From Polynucleobacter sp. 31A-FELB (GTDB taxonomy: Bacteria; Pseudomonadota; Gammaproteobacteria; Burkholderiales; Burkholderiaceae), in contig NZ_JACVOO010000003.1 in NCBI RefSeq assembly GCF_018882405.1, positions 94,271-158,270 of the forward strand: a stretch of 64,000 nt of DNA, given 5' to 3'. The notes beneath the pieces were generated by a model. The model saw only the letters and a list, made by a program, of their open reading frames with translations, was not told where the DNA came from and searched no databases. The position numbers and the translations under genes are program-made. Below are positions 21,979-33,467 of this stretch, in pieces (position 1 is the first letter of the stretch; each line of letters opens with the position of its first letter).

Positions 21979-23896
21979 GGGTTTCTTCTTGGGTGCGGCC
22001 TAGACCCTTTTTAAGGTGGACCAGTAGTAGCGAGAGAGCCGCCGGCGTCACACCAGAAATTCTGCCGGCCTGACCCAAGGTGCCAGGCTTATGCAGATTC
22101 AGTTTTTGCTGCACCTCTTTAGACAAACCAAGAACCTGGGTGTAGTCCAAAGACTCGGGCAAAGGAAAGCTCTCGTTATGCTCTTGCCGAGCAATCTCAA
22201 CCGCCTGCCTATCTATATAGCCTTGATATTTAATAGAAATTTCAACCTGATCGCTAATTTGCTGCGCTAAACCCAAGTCATCATCCAGCGTTCCCGGCGA
22301 CCAAAGGCCATCAGCCAAGCTGGTTATCGCCTCATAAGTGATGCCGGGGCGCCGCAAAAGATCAGCCAAACTACACTCGTGGGATAAGTCTTGGCCTAAA
22401 AGCTCAGAAACTGCCTTCGCTGAGCCATGCTTTGGTCCAATCCAAATATCTTGCAAGCGGGATGTTTCACGTGAAACAGCCTCCTGTTTTCTGCAAAACG
22501 TATTCCAGCGATAGTCATCTACTAAACCAAGCTCACGGCCAATGGTAGTTAGACGCAAATCCGCATTGTCTTCACGCAGGCTCAAGCGGTACTCGGCACG
22601 ACTTGTAAACATGCGGTAAGGCTCTTGAACACCCAAAGTAATCAGGTCATCCACCAAAACACCAATGTAAGACTCACTGCGCTTGGGCAACCAAGGCTTC
22701 TTGCCCTGTGCCGCTAAACCAGCATTGATGCCAGCAAGCATGCCCTGTGCTGCAGCCTCTTCATAACCCGTAGTGCCATTAATCTGACCTGCAAAGTAAA
22801 GACCGGCAATCGCCTTGGTCTCCAAACTATGGCGTAAGTGGCGTGGATCAAAGAAATCGTACTCAATGGCATAACCAGGACGCACAATCACCGCAGACTC
22901 TAAACCCCGAATACTTCGCACCAAACTCCACTGAATATCAAAGGGGAGGCTAGTAGAGATTCCATTGGGATAAAACTCGTTTGTTGTTAAGCCCTCAGGC
23001 TCCAAGAAGATCTGATGACTATTTCTGGAGGCAAAGCGATGAATCTTGTCTTCAATAGAAGGGCAATAGCGGGGACCAACCCCCTCAATTACACCCGTAT
23101 ACATTGGCGAGCGGTCTAAACCACCCCGAATAATGTCGTGTGTTTGCTCATTCGTATGGGAAATCCAGCAAGGAACTTGCTTTGGGTGTTGCTCAGGTCG
23201 ACCCAAATAAGAGAAAACCGGCACCGGATCTAAGTCACCAGGCTGTTCCAGCATCACCGAGAAATCAATAGTGCGGCCATCGATCCTCGGCGGCGTACCC
23301 GTCTTTAGTCTTCCTTGGGGAAGCCTCAACTCTTTTAGCCTGGCGGACAAAGAAACGGCCGCCGGATCACCAGCTCTACCACCCGCGTAATTATTTAAGC
23401 CGACATGAATCTTTCCGTCCAAGAAGGTTCCGGCCGTAAGGACGACTTTCTTGGCCATAAACTTCAGCCCCATTTGCGTGACTACGCCCCGGACCTCGTC
23501 CCCGGCAACCAATAGATCATCTACAGCAGCCTGGAATAAGGTTAAGTTTTCTTGATTTTCGAGACGACGGCGAATCGCTGCTTTATATAAAACTCGGTCA
23601 CCCTGTGCCCGAGTCGCGCGGACAGCGGGGCCCTTACTAGAATTCAATATCCGAAACTGGATACCGGCCTCATCTGTGGCCGCCGCCATGGCGCCACCCA
23701 TAGCATCAATTTCTTTAACCAGATGGCCTTTGCCAATCCCACCAATTGAGGGATTACAACTCATGGCACCTAAATTCTCAATACTGTGAGTAATAAGAAG
23801 GGTATCGCATCCCATGCGCGCAGCCGCAAGGGCGGCCTCAGTCCCAGCATGACCGCCACCAACCACAATGACATCGAAGTTCTTTGAATAACGCAT
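21971..23896 (-). CDS. mnmG: tRNA wobble-uridine modification enzyme MnmG (GidA)
   Basis: A 641-residue FAD protein that works with MnmE to place carboxymethylaminomethyl on U34. The dinucleotide-binding fold [19 protein letters not shown] starts at residue 11, and the GidA signature [11 protein letters not shown] and [10 protein letters not shown] are intact. The gene carries a perfect 16-bp parS at 22463-22478 inside its coding sequence, so codons there are under double constraint. First gene of the mnmG-rsmG-parAB unit. MnmE lies on the other side of the origin at 37.5 kb. Confidence 0.98.
   Translation of the reverse strand: MRYSKNFDVIVVGGGHAGTEAALAAARMGCDTLLITHSIENLGAMSCNPSIGGIGKGHLVKEIDAMGGAMAAATDEAGIQFRILNSSKGPAVRATRAQGDRVLYKAAIRRRLENQENLTLFQAAVDDLLVAGDEVRGVVTQMGLKFMAKKVVLTAGTFLDGKIHVGLNNYAGGRAGDPAAVSLSARLKELRLPQGRLKTGTPPRIDGRTIDFSVMLEQPGDLDPVPVFSYLGRPEQHPKQVPCWISHTNEQTHDIIRGGLDRSPMYTGVIEGVGPRYCPSIEDKIHRFASRNSHQIFLEPEGLTTNEFYPNGISTSLPFDIQWSLVRSIRGLESAVIVRPGYAIEYDFFDPRHLRHSLETKAIAGLYFAGQINGTTGYEEAAAQGMLAGINAGLAAQGKKPWLPKRSESYIGVLVDDLITLGVQEPYRMFTSRAEYRLSLREDNADLRLTTIGRELGLVDDYRWNTFCRKQEAVSRETSRLQDIWIGPKHGSAKAVSELLGQDLSHECSLADLLRRPGITYEAITSLADGLWSPGTLDDDLGLAQQISDQVEISIKYQGYIDRQAVEIARQEHNESFPLPESLDYTQVLGLSKEVQQKLNLHKPGTLGQAGRISGVTPAALSLLLVHLKKGLGRTQEETHE
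22463..22478. promoter_or_regulatory. parS centromere site 1 (inside mnmG)
   Basis: A perfect 16-bp parS palindrome, TGTTTCACGTGAAACA. It matches the well-known bacterial consensus at every position and lies 2 kb from parB, within the coding sequence of mnmG. Confidence 0.95.
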
Positions 23897-23935
23897 GATT
23901 TGCCTCAGATAGGGCGATGATCATAGCATTTTGTA

Positions 23936-23951
23936 GGTTTCACGTGAAACA
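23936..23951. promoter_or_regulatory. parS centromere site 2 (upstream of mnmG)
   Basis: GGTTTCACGTGAAACA, 15 of 16 to the parS consensus, with the inner 14 bp a perfect palindrome. It is 40 bp upstream of the mnmG start, so ParB loading here could also affect transcription of the mnmG-parAB unit. Confidence 0.88.
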
Positions 23952-24117
23952 AATGCTCACTCAAATAACAATAAAATATAGCACCTACTTAATAAGTCAT
24001 TGATTTAATTGAGTTTTTGTAAAAATAGCTATTAATGATTGGTGCTAAACAATCCCACAATGGCCGCCGCCGAGAAGTAGCGGCACATATTGAACGAATG
24101 GCGGGAGGATTTAAATG

Positions 24118-24141
24118 AGTACGGCGCCGAAGCGCCGTACT
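24118..24141 (-). terminator. Strong hairpin behind the livM-like gene
   Basis: A perfect 10-bp stem AGTACGGCGC/GCGCCGTACT. On the minus strand the loop is TTCG, a very stable tetraloop. It lies 24 bp after the stop of the permease gene, between the Liv operon and mnmG. No T run follows on either strand, so it may stabilise the 3' end or pause polymerase instead of acting as a full intrinsic terminator. Confidence 0.6.
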
Positions 24142-24165
24142 AAAAGCAAACAAGAAAAAACTAAA

Positions 24166-25095
24166 TCAATTCTTCTTCTTAAAGAGATGAGTAATTTCGC
24201 CAACAACCCCGCGACGGAATGCCAAGACACAGATTACGAAAATAAATCCAGTTGCAATCGTGCTCCAAGATCCAATGTTAGCTAGATAGTTTTGTAAACC
24301 AACCACAATGCCGGCACCGACTACTGGACCAAGGATGGTGCCCATTCCACCAAGCAATGTCATTAAAACAACTTCGCCAGACATGTGCCAATGAACATCG
24401 GTCAATGTTGCCAACTGGAAGACAAGGGTTTTCAAAGAACCAGCAAGGCCCGCAAGCGCCGCTGAAATCACAAAAGAGATTAGCTTGAAACGATCAACGT
24501 CATAACCCAAAGAAACTGCGCGCGGTTCGTTTTCACGAATAGCTTTTAAGACTTGGCCAAAAGGGGAATGCACTGTGCGAACGATCAATGCAAATCCAAG
24601 CAAGAAAACAGCGAGCACAAAGTAATACATGCTGACATCATCTTTTAAATCAATTAGGCCAAATAGCATTCCGCGTGGCACACCTTGAATGCCATCCTCA
24701 CCACCAGTAAAGGGGAGTTGAACCGCTAAGAAGTAGACCATCTGGGAGAGCGCAAGCGTCACCATCGCAAAATAAATACCTTGTCGACGAATAGCCAAAG
24801 AGCCAATCAGAAAGCCCAAGACGCCAGAGCCCAAGACGCCCAACACAATTCCAAACTCCGGAGATAGGCCAGCTTCTTTACAAAGATAGGCGGTGATGTA
24901 AGCAGAGGTTCCAAAGAATGCCGCGTGTCCAAAAGAAAGAAGTCCCGTGAAACCCAACAACAAATTAAATGCGCAAGCAAAGAGGGCGAAACACAAGACC
25001 TTCATTGCAAAAACTAAATAAATAAAGTCTTGGAACGGAAGCAGTAGGGCAATTAAAACCAGAATCCCATAAAGCAGTTTTGTATTTGAGTTCAC
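24166..25095 (-). CDS. ABC importer permease, LivM family
   Basis: A 309-residue polytopic permease with about eight helices. The LivM signature GLLSFGHAAFFGTSAYITAY (near residue 50) is present, as is the EAA-like coupling segment KAIRENEPRAVSLGYDVDRFKL. It pairs with the LivH-type protein encoded immediately before it (1 bp apart) to form the channel of a branched-chain or polar amino acid or amide importer. Substrate not determinable. GTG start. Confidence 0.9.
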   Translation of the reverse strand: MNSNTKLLYGILVLIALLLPFQDFIYLVFAMKVLCFALFACAFNLLLGFTGLLSFGHAAFFGTSAYITAYLCKEAGLSPEFGIVLGVLGSGVLGFLIGSLAIRRQGIYFAMVTLALSQMVYFLAVQLPFTGGEDGIQGVPRGMLFGLIDLKDDVSMYYFVLAVFLLGFALIVRTVHSPFGQVLKAIRENEPRAVSLGYDVDRFKLISFVISAALAGLAGSLKTLVFQLATLTDVHWHMSGEVVLMTLLGGMGTILGPVVGAGIVVGLQNYLANIGSWSTIATGFIFVICVLAFRRGVVGEITHLFKKKN

Positions 25096-26016
25096 TTATT
25101 TCTCCCGGCCGAAAAGTCCAGCTGGACGAATGAGCAACACGATTGCCATGATCACAAAAATAACCACGCCAGAAGCTTCTGGGTAAAAAACTTTAGTTAA
25201 GCCCTCGATCAAACCTAAGGCTAGACCGGTCAATATAGAGCCCATGATGGAGCCCATGCCGCCAATCACAACAACCGCGAAAACAACAATGATGAGATTC
25301 GACCCCATCAATGGGTTAACTTGAAAAATTGGCGCAGCTAAAACGCCAGCAAAGCCAGCAAGGCCCACACCATAGGCGTAAGCCAAGGAAATCATTAGTG
25401 GAACATTGATGCCAAATGCTTGAAGAAGTTTTGGATTTTCAGTGCCAGCGCGAAGATAGGCGCCCAACTTGGTTCGCTCAATCACATACCAAGTAGAGAA
25501 ACAAACTACCAAAGAAACCACAACAACCCACAAACGGTACTTGGGCAAAATAATGCCGATAGACTCTAAAGGTATTGCACCTTGCAATAGCTCAGGAGCT
25601 GGATAGCTCTCACCAGAGATTCCATACCAGTGACGGAACATGCCCTCAATAATGAGCGCCAAACCAAAAGTTAACAACAAGCCATAAAGGTGATCAAGGT
25701 GATAAAGGCGCCTGAGCATTGTGCGCTCAAGAATCAAACCAAAGCCCGCCATAACCAAGGGCACCAAAATTAATGCAAACCAATAGTTAATAGAGAACTC
25801 AGGAAAGCCAAACCATTGGCCGACTTGAGTAAGGCCAATCCAGGCAACAAATGCACCCATTGTGTACTGGGCGCCATGCGAAAAATTGATGATGTTGAGT
25901 AGGCCAAAAATAATGGCCAGACCCAAACTCAAAATGGCATAGAAAGAGCCATTAATAAGCCCCACCAAGAGCTGAGCAACCAGCCCTTGTGGGGTAATTC
26001 CAAGAAGTTCAAACAT
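25096..26016 (-). CDS. ABC importer permease, LivH family
   Basis: A 306-residue polytopic permease with eight helices. Typical LivH motifs are GLINGSFYAILSLGLAIIFGLLNIINFSHGAQYTMGA at the N-terminus (residues 20-55) and LRAGTENPKLLQAFGIN as the ATPase-coupling loop. Operon position is between the binding protein and the LivM-type permease. Confidence 0.9.
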   Translation of the reverse strand: MFELLGITPQGLVAQLLVGLINGSFYAILSLGLAIIFGLLNIINFSHGAQYTMGAFVAWIGLTQVGQWFGFPEFSINYWFALILVPLVMAGFGLILERTMLRRLYHLDHLYGLLLTFGLALIIEGMFRHWYGISGESYPAPELLQGAIPLESIGIILPKYRLWVVVVSLVVCFSTWYVIERTKLGAYLRAGTENPKLLQAFGINVPLMISLAYAYGVGLAGFAGVLAAPIFQVNPLMGSNLIIVVFAVVVIGGMGSIMGSILTGLALGLIEGLTKVFYPEASGVVIFVIMAIVLLIRPAGLFGREK

Positions 26017-26033
26017 ACTTAGCTAGAAATGAA

Positions 26034-27257
26034 TTACTTGTTAGTAACCAACTTGCATCGTGACAATGAAAGTGGTTGTGTTGCCTCAGCAGCAGGAATC
26101 ACTGCCTTGACGTTGTAATAATCCCATGGGCTCTTAGAGTCGGATGGCTTCTTCACTTCAAGCAAATACATGTCGTGCTCAAACTTACCATCGGCGCGGA
26201 TTTTTCCTTTGAACAATCCATCATCAATGTTGGTGGATTTCAGGGCCTTCATTACCGCCTGTGTATCGTCAGTGCCAGCTTTTTGTACTGCAGTTAAGTA
26301 AGCAAGAACAGATGAGTAAACGCCGGCCTGAACACTAGTAGGCATACGCTTGTGTTGCAAGATGAAACGCTTCGAGAATGCGCGTGTCTTATCGTCTTTA
26401 TCCCAATAGAAGCCTTCGGTTAAATACATGCCTTGTGCAGCATTCAAGCCCAAAGAGTGAACGTCGGAGATAAACATAAGCAAAGGAACTACAGTTTGCT
26501 TTTTGTTGATACCAAATTCTGAAGCCTGCTTCACCGAGTTAATAGTATCTTGACCGGCGTTCGCCAATGCCACAACATCGGCACCACTAGCTTGCGCCTT
26601 TAGAAGGTATGAAGAGAAGTCGCTATTTGGGAATGGGTGCTTACTAGTACCCAACACCTTGCCGCCGTTTGCATTAACAACGTTGGTTGAATCTTTCTCC
26701 AAAGCAGCGCCGAAAGCGTAATCAGCTGTAAGGAAGTACCAGTTCTTTTTGCCCTGCTTTACAACAGCCTTAGCTGTACCGTTTGAAAGCGCATAGGTAT
26801 CGTAAGTCCAATGTACGTTATTGGCGGTACATTTTTCATTGGTAATTGGCAAAGAGGCTGCGCCAGAAACTAATGTGATTTTATTTTTTTGTTCTGCCAC
26901 TTCCATTACGGCGAGCGCAACGTTGGTAGACACCAACTCAACAATCACATCAACGCCGTCTTTGTCGTACCACTCACGTGCTTTGTTTGCGGCAATATCT
27001 GCTTTGTTTTGATGATCGGCGCTAACCAATTCAATCTTTTTGCCAATAACAGTGCCGTCTTTTGAAAAATCAGCGATCGCCATTTTTGCCGCAATCACTG
27101 CGCCAGGACCAGCCAAGTCTGAATAGGTTGAAGATAAGTCAGTTAACACACCAATCTTAATTACATCACCACTAACTTTAGATGTTTGTGCAAACGCTGG
27201 GTTTGAACCAAAAAAGGTTGCCGCCACCAGACACGCGGTAATTTGCTTTAACTTCAT
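26034..27257 (-). CDS. Periplasmic substrate-binding protein, Liv type
   Basis: A 407-residue periplasmic protein. A cleavable signal peptide ends at about AFA-Q24, and there is no lipobox. The mature part begins with IKIGVLTDLSSTYSDLAGPG, the typical start of type I periplasmic folds that bind branched-chain amino acids, amides or urea (PF13458-like). The HKRMPTSVQAGVYSSVLAY segment near 310 also fits. Ligand unknown; relatives with this start often serve unknown organic acids or aromatic compounds. Encoded between the ATPase and permease genes. Confidence 0.88.
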   Translation of the reverse strand: MKLKQITACLVAATFFGSNPAFAQTSKVSGDVIKIGVLTDLSSTYSDLAGPGAVIAAKMAIADFSKDGTVIGKKIELVSADHQNKADIAANKAREWYDKDGVDVIVELVSTNVALAVMEVAEQKNKITLVSGAASLPITNEKCTANNVHWTYDTYALSNGTAKAVVKQGKKNWYFLTADYAFGAALEKDSTNVVNANGGKVLGTSKHPFPNSDFSSYLLKAQASGADVVALANAGQDTINSVKQASEFGINKKQTVVPLLMFISDVHSLGLNAAQGMYLTEGFYWDKDDKTRAFSKRFILQHKRMPTSVQAGVYSSVLAYLTAVQKAGTDDTQAVMKALKSTNIDDGLFKGKIRADGKFEHDMYLLEVKKPSDSKSPWDYYNVKAVIPAAEATQPLSLSRCKLVTNK

Positions 27258-27279
27258 TTTTATCTCCTATAGATAACCA

Positions 27280-27984
27280 CTAAACACCAAGATACTCATT
27301 CAATAAGCTTGCTTTCTCAGCAAGCTCGTTTTGATTAACAACCTCGACTACATTGCCGTGCTCAACAACATAATGGCGATCGGCCAAGGGTGCAGCAAAA
27401 CGGAAGTTTTGCTCCACCAACACAATCGTGAAACCCTTATTGCGCAAGCTAGTAACCACCTCGCCCAGCTTTTGAACAATCACTGGTGCCAAACCCTCAG
27501 TAATCTCATCTAACAACAATAGTTTTGCGCCTGTTCTCAGAATGCGTGCCATTGCGAGCATTTGTTGTTCACCGCCCGACAACCTTGTACCAGGACTGTT
27601 GCGTCGCTCATAAAGGTTGGGGAACATTTCATAAATCTCGTCCAAACCCATGCCGCCAGGAGCAATCTCTGGCAACAATATTAAGTTCTCTTCGGTGCTT
27701 AGGCTGGCAAAGATGCCGCGCTCTTCTGGGCAGAAACCAACCCCCAAGCGCGCAATTCTGTAGGTTGGCATCGCAATAGTTTGAGCGCCATAAATCTCTA
27801 CTGAACCAGTTCTCTTGCTGGTTAAGCCCAAAATGGTTTTTAAAATGGTGCTGCGACCAGCGCCGTTGCGACCCAAAAGAGTAACCACCTCGCCATCACG
27901 CACAGCAAAGTTCACGCCGTGAAGGATGTGGGACTCTCCATACCAAGATTCAAGGTTTTTAACCTCTAAAGCCATATTACTCAT
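27280..27984 (-). CDS. ABC importer ATPase, LivF family, with arginine in the Walker A motif
   Basis: A 234-residue ABC ATPase. The signature LSGGEQQMLAMARIL and Walker B LLLLDEITEGLAP are intact, and the LivF H-loop region VEQNFRFA is present. The P-loop reads GRNGAGRST: the usual lysine is arginine at residue 44 (codon CGC). The rest of the motif is normal, so the protein is probably functional in the heterodimer with the LivG-type ATPase or has altered ATP affinity. Its start overlaps the livG stop by 4 bp. Confidence 0.9.
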   Translation of the reverse strand: MSNMALEVKNLESWYGESHILHGVNFAVRDGEVVTLLGRNGAGRSTILKTILGLTSKRTGSVEIYGAQTIAMPTYRIARLGVGFCPEERGIFASLSTEENLILLPEIAPGGMGLDEIYEMFPNLYERRNSPGTRLSGGEQQMLAMARILRTGAKLLLLDEITEGLAPVIVQKLGEVVTSLRNKGFTIVLVEQNFRFAAPLADRHYVVEHGNVVEVVNQNELAEKASLLNEYLGV

Positions 27985-28772
27985 ATGCTGTCACCCCCGT
28001 GACTACCCATATAAGCCTCAACCACCAGTGGGTTATTTGAAACTTCCTGATAAGAGCCTTCAGCCAAAACCGAGCCACGCTGTAATACCGTAATGCGGTC
28101 AGCAATAGATGAAACCACCTTCATATTGTGTTCGACCATCAAAATAGTGCGCCCTTTTGCTACCCGATCAATTAACTCGGTAACACGCTCCACATCCTCG
28201 TGACCCATACCTTGTGTCGGCTCATCCAGCAGCATTAACTCAGGCTCCATGGCCATGGTGGTGGCGATTTCAAGGGCTCTTTTGCGGCCATAAGCTAGAT
28301 TTAGGGTCTCTTCATGAGCAAAATCAGCCAAACCAACCTCAAGCAACAACTCTTCAGCACGCTCATTGAGCACATTGAGTGAGTCGCCAGACCTCCAAAA
28401 ATGAAACTCCGTACCCAATCCTCGCTGCAGTGCAACACGAACGTTTTCTAAAACAGTTAAGTGGGGAAAAACTGCAGAGATCTGAAACGACCGAACAACG
28501 CCGCGCCGTGCAATTTGAGCGGGCTTCTCTTTGGTAATGTCAAAACCATTAAATAAGATCTGTCCGCTACTGGGCTCCAAGAACTTCGTGAGCAGATTAA
28601 AGCAGGTGGTCTTTCCCGCGCCGTTAGGCCCAATCAAAGCATGAATGGTGCCCCTAGTAACATCTAGATTGACGTCACTTACCGCAGAAAAACCTTTAAA
28701 GGTTTTTCCAAGGCCAATTGTTTTTAATATTGTTTCTTGCAAGCTCAAATCCCCATACCCATTTTTAGGCAA
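27981..28772 (-). CDS. ABC importer ATPase, LivG family
   Basis: A 263-residue ABC ATPase with normal Walker A GPNGAGKTT (near residue 53), a degenerate signature in place of LSGGQ (NLAYGRKRALEIATTMA, usual for LivG), and Walker B LMLLDEPTQGM. First gene of the five-gene importer operon. Start codon uncertain: TTG at 28772 is the furthest upstream, and a TTG eight codons later (LSLQETILKT) is equally credible. Confidence 0.9.
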   Translation of the reverse strand: MPKNGYGDLSLQETILKTIGLGKTFKGFSAVSDVNLDVTRGTIHALIGPNGAGKTTCFNLLTKFLEPSSGQILFNGFDITKEKPAQIARRGVVRSFQISAVFPHLTVLENVRVALQRGLGTEFHFWRSGDSLNVLNERAEELLLEVGLADFAHEETLNLAYGRKRALEIATTMAMEPELMLLDEPTQGMGHEDVERVTELIDRVAKGRTILMVEHNMKVVSSIADRITVLQRGSVLAEGSYQEVSNNPLVVEAYMGSHGGDSI

Positions 28773-28843
28773 GAAATTAAGAATACCCTAAGAGAGCATT
28801 TACTAATATAGCGATAACCCTAAACACACAAAGTGGGTGTTGT

Positions 28844-29068
28844 TTAATTTGTATGGCTATTTTTGAAAAAGTTTTGAATTGCCACTCTTGCAGCCTCATC
28901 CAAAACATCCATAGGAACTCTTTGGGCGCCCTGAACAATCATGAGGGCGTATGGTTTTGCAAGAGCCGCAGCCTCTGGACACAAGTGCAACTCCTCACCA
29001 ATCGCAGGGGATTGGCTGCGCCAATAATTAATGGCAGCCTCTAACTCTTGAATGCTAACAAACAACAT
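28844..29068 (-). CDS. DUF3717 family small protein
   Basis: A 74-residue protein matching DUF3717 as I know it: SIQELEAAINYWRSQ, then CPEAAALAKPYALMI, ending in a helix. Found mostly in Burkholderiales, function unknown. 8 bp behind the SET-domain gene and probably in the same transcript from the gyrB region. It has no membrane segment or metal motif. Confidence 0.75.
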   Translation of the reverse strand: MLFVSIQELEAAINYWRSQSPAIGEELHLCPEAAALAKPYALMIVQGAQRVPMDVLDEAARVAIQNFFKNSHTN

Positions 29069-29076
29069 TTTAAGAA

Positions 29077-29571
29077 TTACTTATCATCAAGCGACAACAT
29101 GGTGCCGCGACAATTTTTTGCACCGCAACGGCACTCGTAATCTTTTTTCATTTGCTTGGTAATGCGACCTTCGACATCAAGTGAGTAGTCATAAAAAAGC
29201 TCTTCACCCAACTTGAGATCGCGTTTCGCATAAATAAATACACGTGGCTCACCGTCAAAATTATCTTCTCGGGTTTCACAACTAGGCTTGCAGGAGTGGT
29301 TAATCCAGCGCGCAGCGTTACCGCCGTACTTGGCATCAATGCAGCGCCCATCTTCTAAAGAAAAGTAGAAGGTGTGATTTGGGTCTTTAGGATCGTGTGG
29401 GTGGCGCTTCTCGGCCAACTTCCAACTAATACGCTCACCTTTGTACTCAATGATGGCCGCGCCTTTTTTAATAGGCTTTGCAGCAAACACCCCTTTGCCG
29501 TGAATGGGTGAAGATTTAACAATAATGCAAGACCTATCCACGTTCGGTAAAGCCAATTTCTTTTTAGCCAT
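29077..29571 (-). CDS. SET-domain protein lysine methyltransferase
   Basis: A 164-residue SET protein. Domain motifs in order: SPIHGKGVFAAKPI (near 20), the WINHSCKPSC pseudoknot with the catalytic NHSC (near 88), and the tyrosine in GEELFYDY (near 125). A cysteine-rich post-SET end CRCGAKNCRG binds zinc. Such proteins methylate lysine in eukaryotic histones; bacterial homologues may act on DNA-binding or other proteins. It sits 5 bp behind gyrB, an intriguing context. Substrate unknown. Confidence 0.9.
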   Translation of the reverse strand: MAKKKLALPNVDRSCIIVKSSPIHGKGVFAAKPIKKGAAIIEYKGERISWKLAEKRHPHDPKDPNHTFYFSLEDGRCIDAKYGGNAARWINHSCKPSCETREDNFDGEPRVFIYAKRDLKLGEELFYDYSLDVEGRITKQMKKDYECRCGAKNCRGTMLSLDDK

Positions 29572-29576
29572 TTAAA

Positions 29577-32081
<2,505 letters not shown>

Positions 32082-32086
32082 CTAAA

Positions 32087-33202
32087 TTAAATACGCATTG
32101 GCATCACAACATACTTGAAGTCTTCTGAACCAGGCAAAGTAATCACCGCACTACTATTGGCATCACCCAAGCTAATTTGAATTTTTTCATTCTTCAAGTT
32201 TGACAAAACATCTAATAAATAACTCACGTTGAAACCAATTTCAACTACATCACCACTATATTCAGTCTCAATCTCTTCCTGCGCCTCTTCTTGTTCAGCG
32301 TTCGTTGATTGAACGGTGATTCGGTTAGGTGATAAGGAGAAACGAACACCTTTAAATTTATCAGTTGTCAAAATTGCAGCACGTTGTAGCGCTGATTGCA
32401 AAACGTCACGCCCGACCACTAATGAATTTTTGTGACCTTTTGGAATTACTCGCTGAAAATCAGGAAACTTACCCTCAACCAATTTTGAAATCAATTCGAT
32501 ATCACCAAAAGTAAATTTCACCTGGTTTGATGTAAGACTCATCTCCAATATCTCATCCGAGTCCTCAAGCAGGTGTTGACACTCAAGAATGGTTTTACGA
32601 GGAATGATAATTTCTTGTCTTTGTCCAGAACCCACTGGGGCCTCAGCCAACTCAACTTGAGAATAAGCTAAACGATGGCCGTCGGTAGCTACAGCGATTA
32701 CTTGTTTGCCCTCAACAACCAACAACATACCATTAAGGTAGTAGCGAATATCCTGTTGAGCCATTGCAAAATGGACTTGACTAACTAGCTGACGAAAACT
32801 CTTTTGAGTCATCTTCCAACTTGCGGTTACCTCACCAACACTTTGCATTACTGGAAATTCAGCTGCAGATAAAGTTTGCAAAGAGAAGCGGCTTTTGCCA
32901 CTCTGAACAACCATCTTGTTATCTTTAAGATTTAGCGCTACCGGCCCCTCTGGAAGCGCGCGCAAGATATCAAGCAGCTTTCTTGCGGCAACCGTAGTTG
33001 TTACATCTTCAGTACCAACACCAAAACTGGCATTGGTTGTAATTTGAATTTCTATATCGGTGGATATAAAAGAAACCTTGTCACCCCGCTTCTTAAACAA
33101 CAGGTTTGCCAAGATGGGTAAGGTATGTCGACGTTCAACAATGCCACTAACAACCTGAAGAGGTTTTAACAAACTGTCACGTGAGGTGTTTACTAGTTGC
33201 AT
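32087..33202 (-). CDS. dnaN: DNA polymerase III beta sliding clamp
   Basis: A 371-residue clamp of three equal domains, each with the repeated beta-alpha fold. The N-terminus VNTSRDSLLKPLQVVSGIVERRHTLPILANLL and the C-terminal PMRI end (a hydrophobic cleft element) are typical. The gene starts next to the origin's unwinding region: the dnaN leader is itself part of the AT-rich DUE candidate. Confidence 0.98.
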   Translation of the reverse strand: MQLVNTSRDSLLKPLQVVSGIVERRHTLPILANLLFKKRGDKVSFISTDIEIQITTNASFGVGTEDVTTTVAARKLLDILRALPEGPVALNLKDNKMVVQSGKSRFSLQTLSAAEFPVMQSVGEVTASWKMTQKSFRQLVSQVHFAMAQQDIRYYLNGMLLVVEGKQVIAVATDGHRLAYSQVELAEAPVGSGQRQEIIIPRKTILECQHLLEDSDEILEMSLTSNQVKFTFGDIELISKLVEGKFPDFQRVIPKGHKNSLVVGRDVLQSALQRAAILTTDKFKGVRFSLSPNRITVQSTNAEQEEAQEEIETEYSGDVVEIGFNVSYLLDVLSNLKNEKIQISLGDANSSAVITLPGSEDFKYVVMPMRI

Positions 33203-33467
33203 TGCTTTTAAATCCTTGTATATATCTTATTAGTAGTAGTAATAAGGCTCGTTATTTCAGTGGATAACTCAAAAACCGTATATAAAACAACCCGTTAAAA
33301 CCAAAAAAACCTGTGGAAAACTTTTGTATAAGCACTGCATAAATATTGGATAACTTTTAATCAACACCCTATTTTTGCATGAAGCGCGAGCTTTCCACAA
33401 TTTATCCACATGATGTCCCCAAAGTTATCCATTGAGCTATCCACAACCTTATCCACAGGTTAAAAAC
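33203..33467. other. oriC: oriC region, dnaN-dnaA interval with DnaA boxes
   Basis: 265 non-coding bp. DnaA boxes: TTATCCACA at 33402-33410 and 33449-33457, CTATCCACA at 33437-33445 and a reversed AGTGGATAA at 33259-33267; further weak ones (GTTATCCAT, TTGGATAAC) lie between. The end next to dnaN is AT-rich (33208-33230) and carries a TAG/TAA trinucleotide run. Box clusters plus DUE argue that unwinding occurs here. Prediction only. Confidence 0.85.
33231..33267. promoter_or_regulatory. DnaA-trio-like element beside a DnaA box
   Basis: Five in-phase trinucleotides TAG-TAG-TAG-TAA-TAA at 33231-33245, then 13 bp, then a DnaA box on the opposite strand at 33259-33267. Read from the box outwards the complementary strand shows 3'-AAT-AAT-GAT-GAT-GAT, the polarity described for bacterial DnaA-trios, followed by an AT-rich stretch up to the dnaN ATG. 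Confidence 0.65.

Noticed and set aside
33174..33186. TCACGTGA-containing sequence at the dnaN start as a third parS
   Set aside because: Only the central 7-8 bp agree; the outer arms of the parS palindrome are missing.
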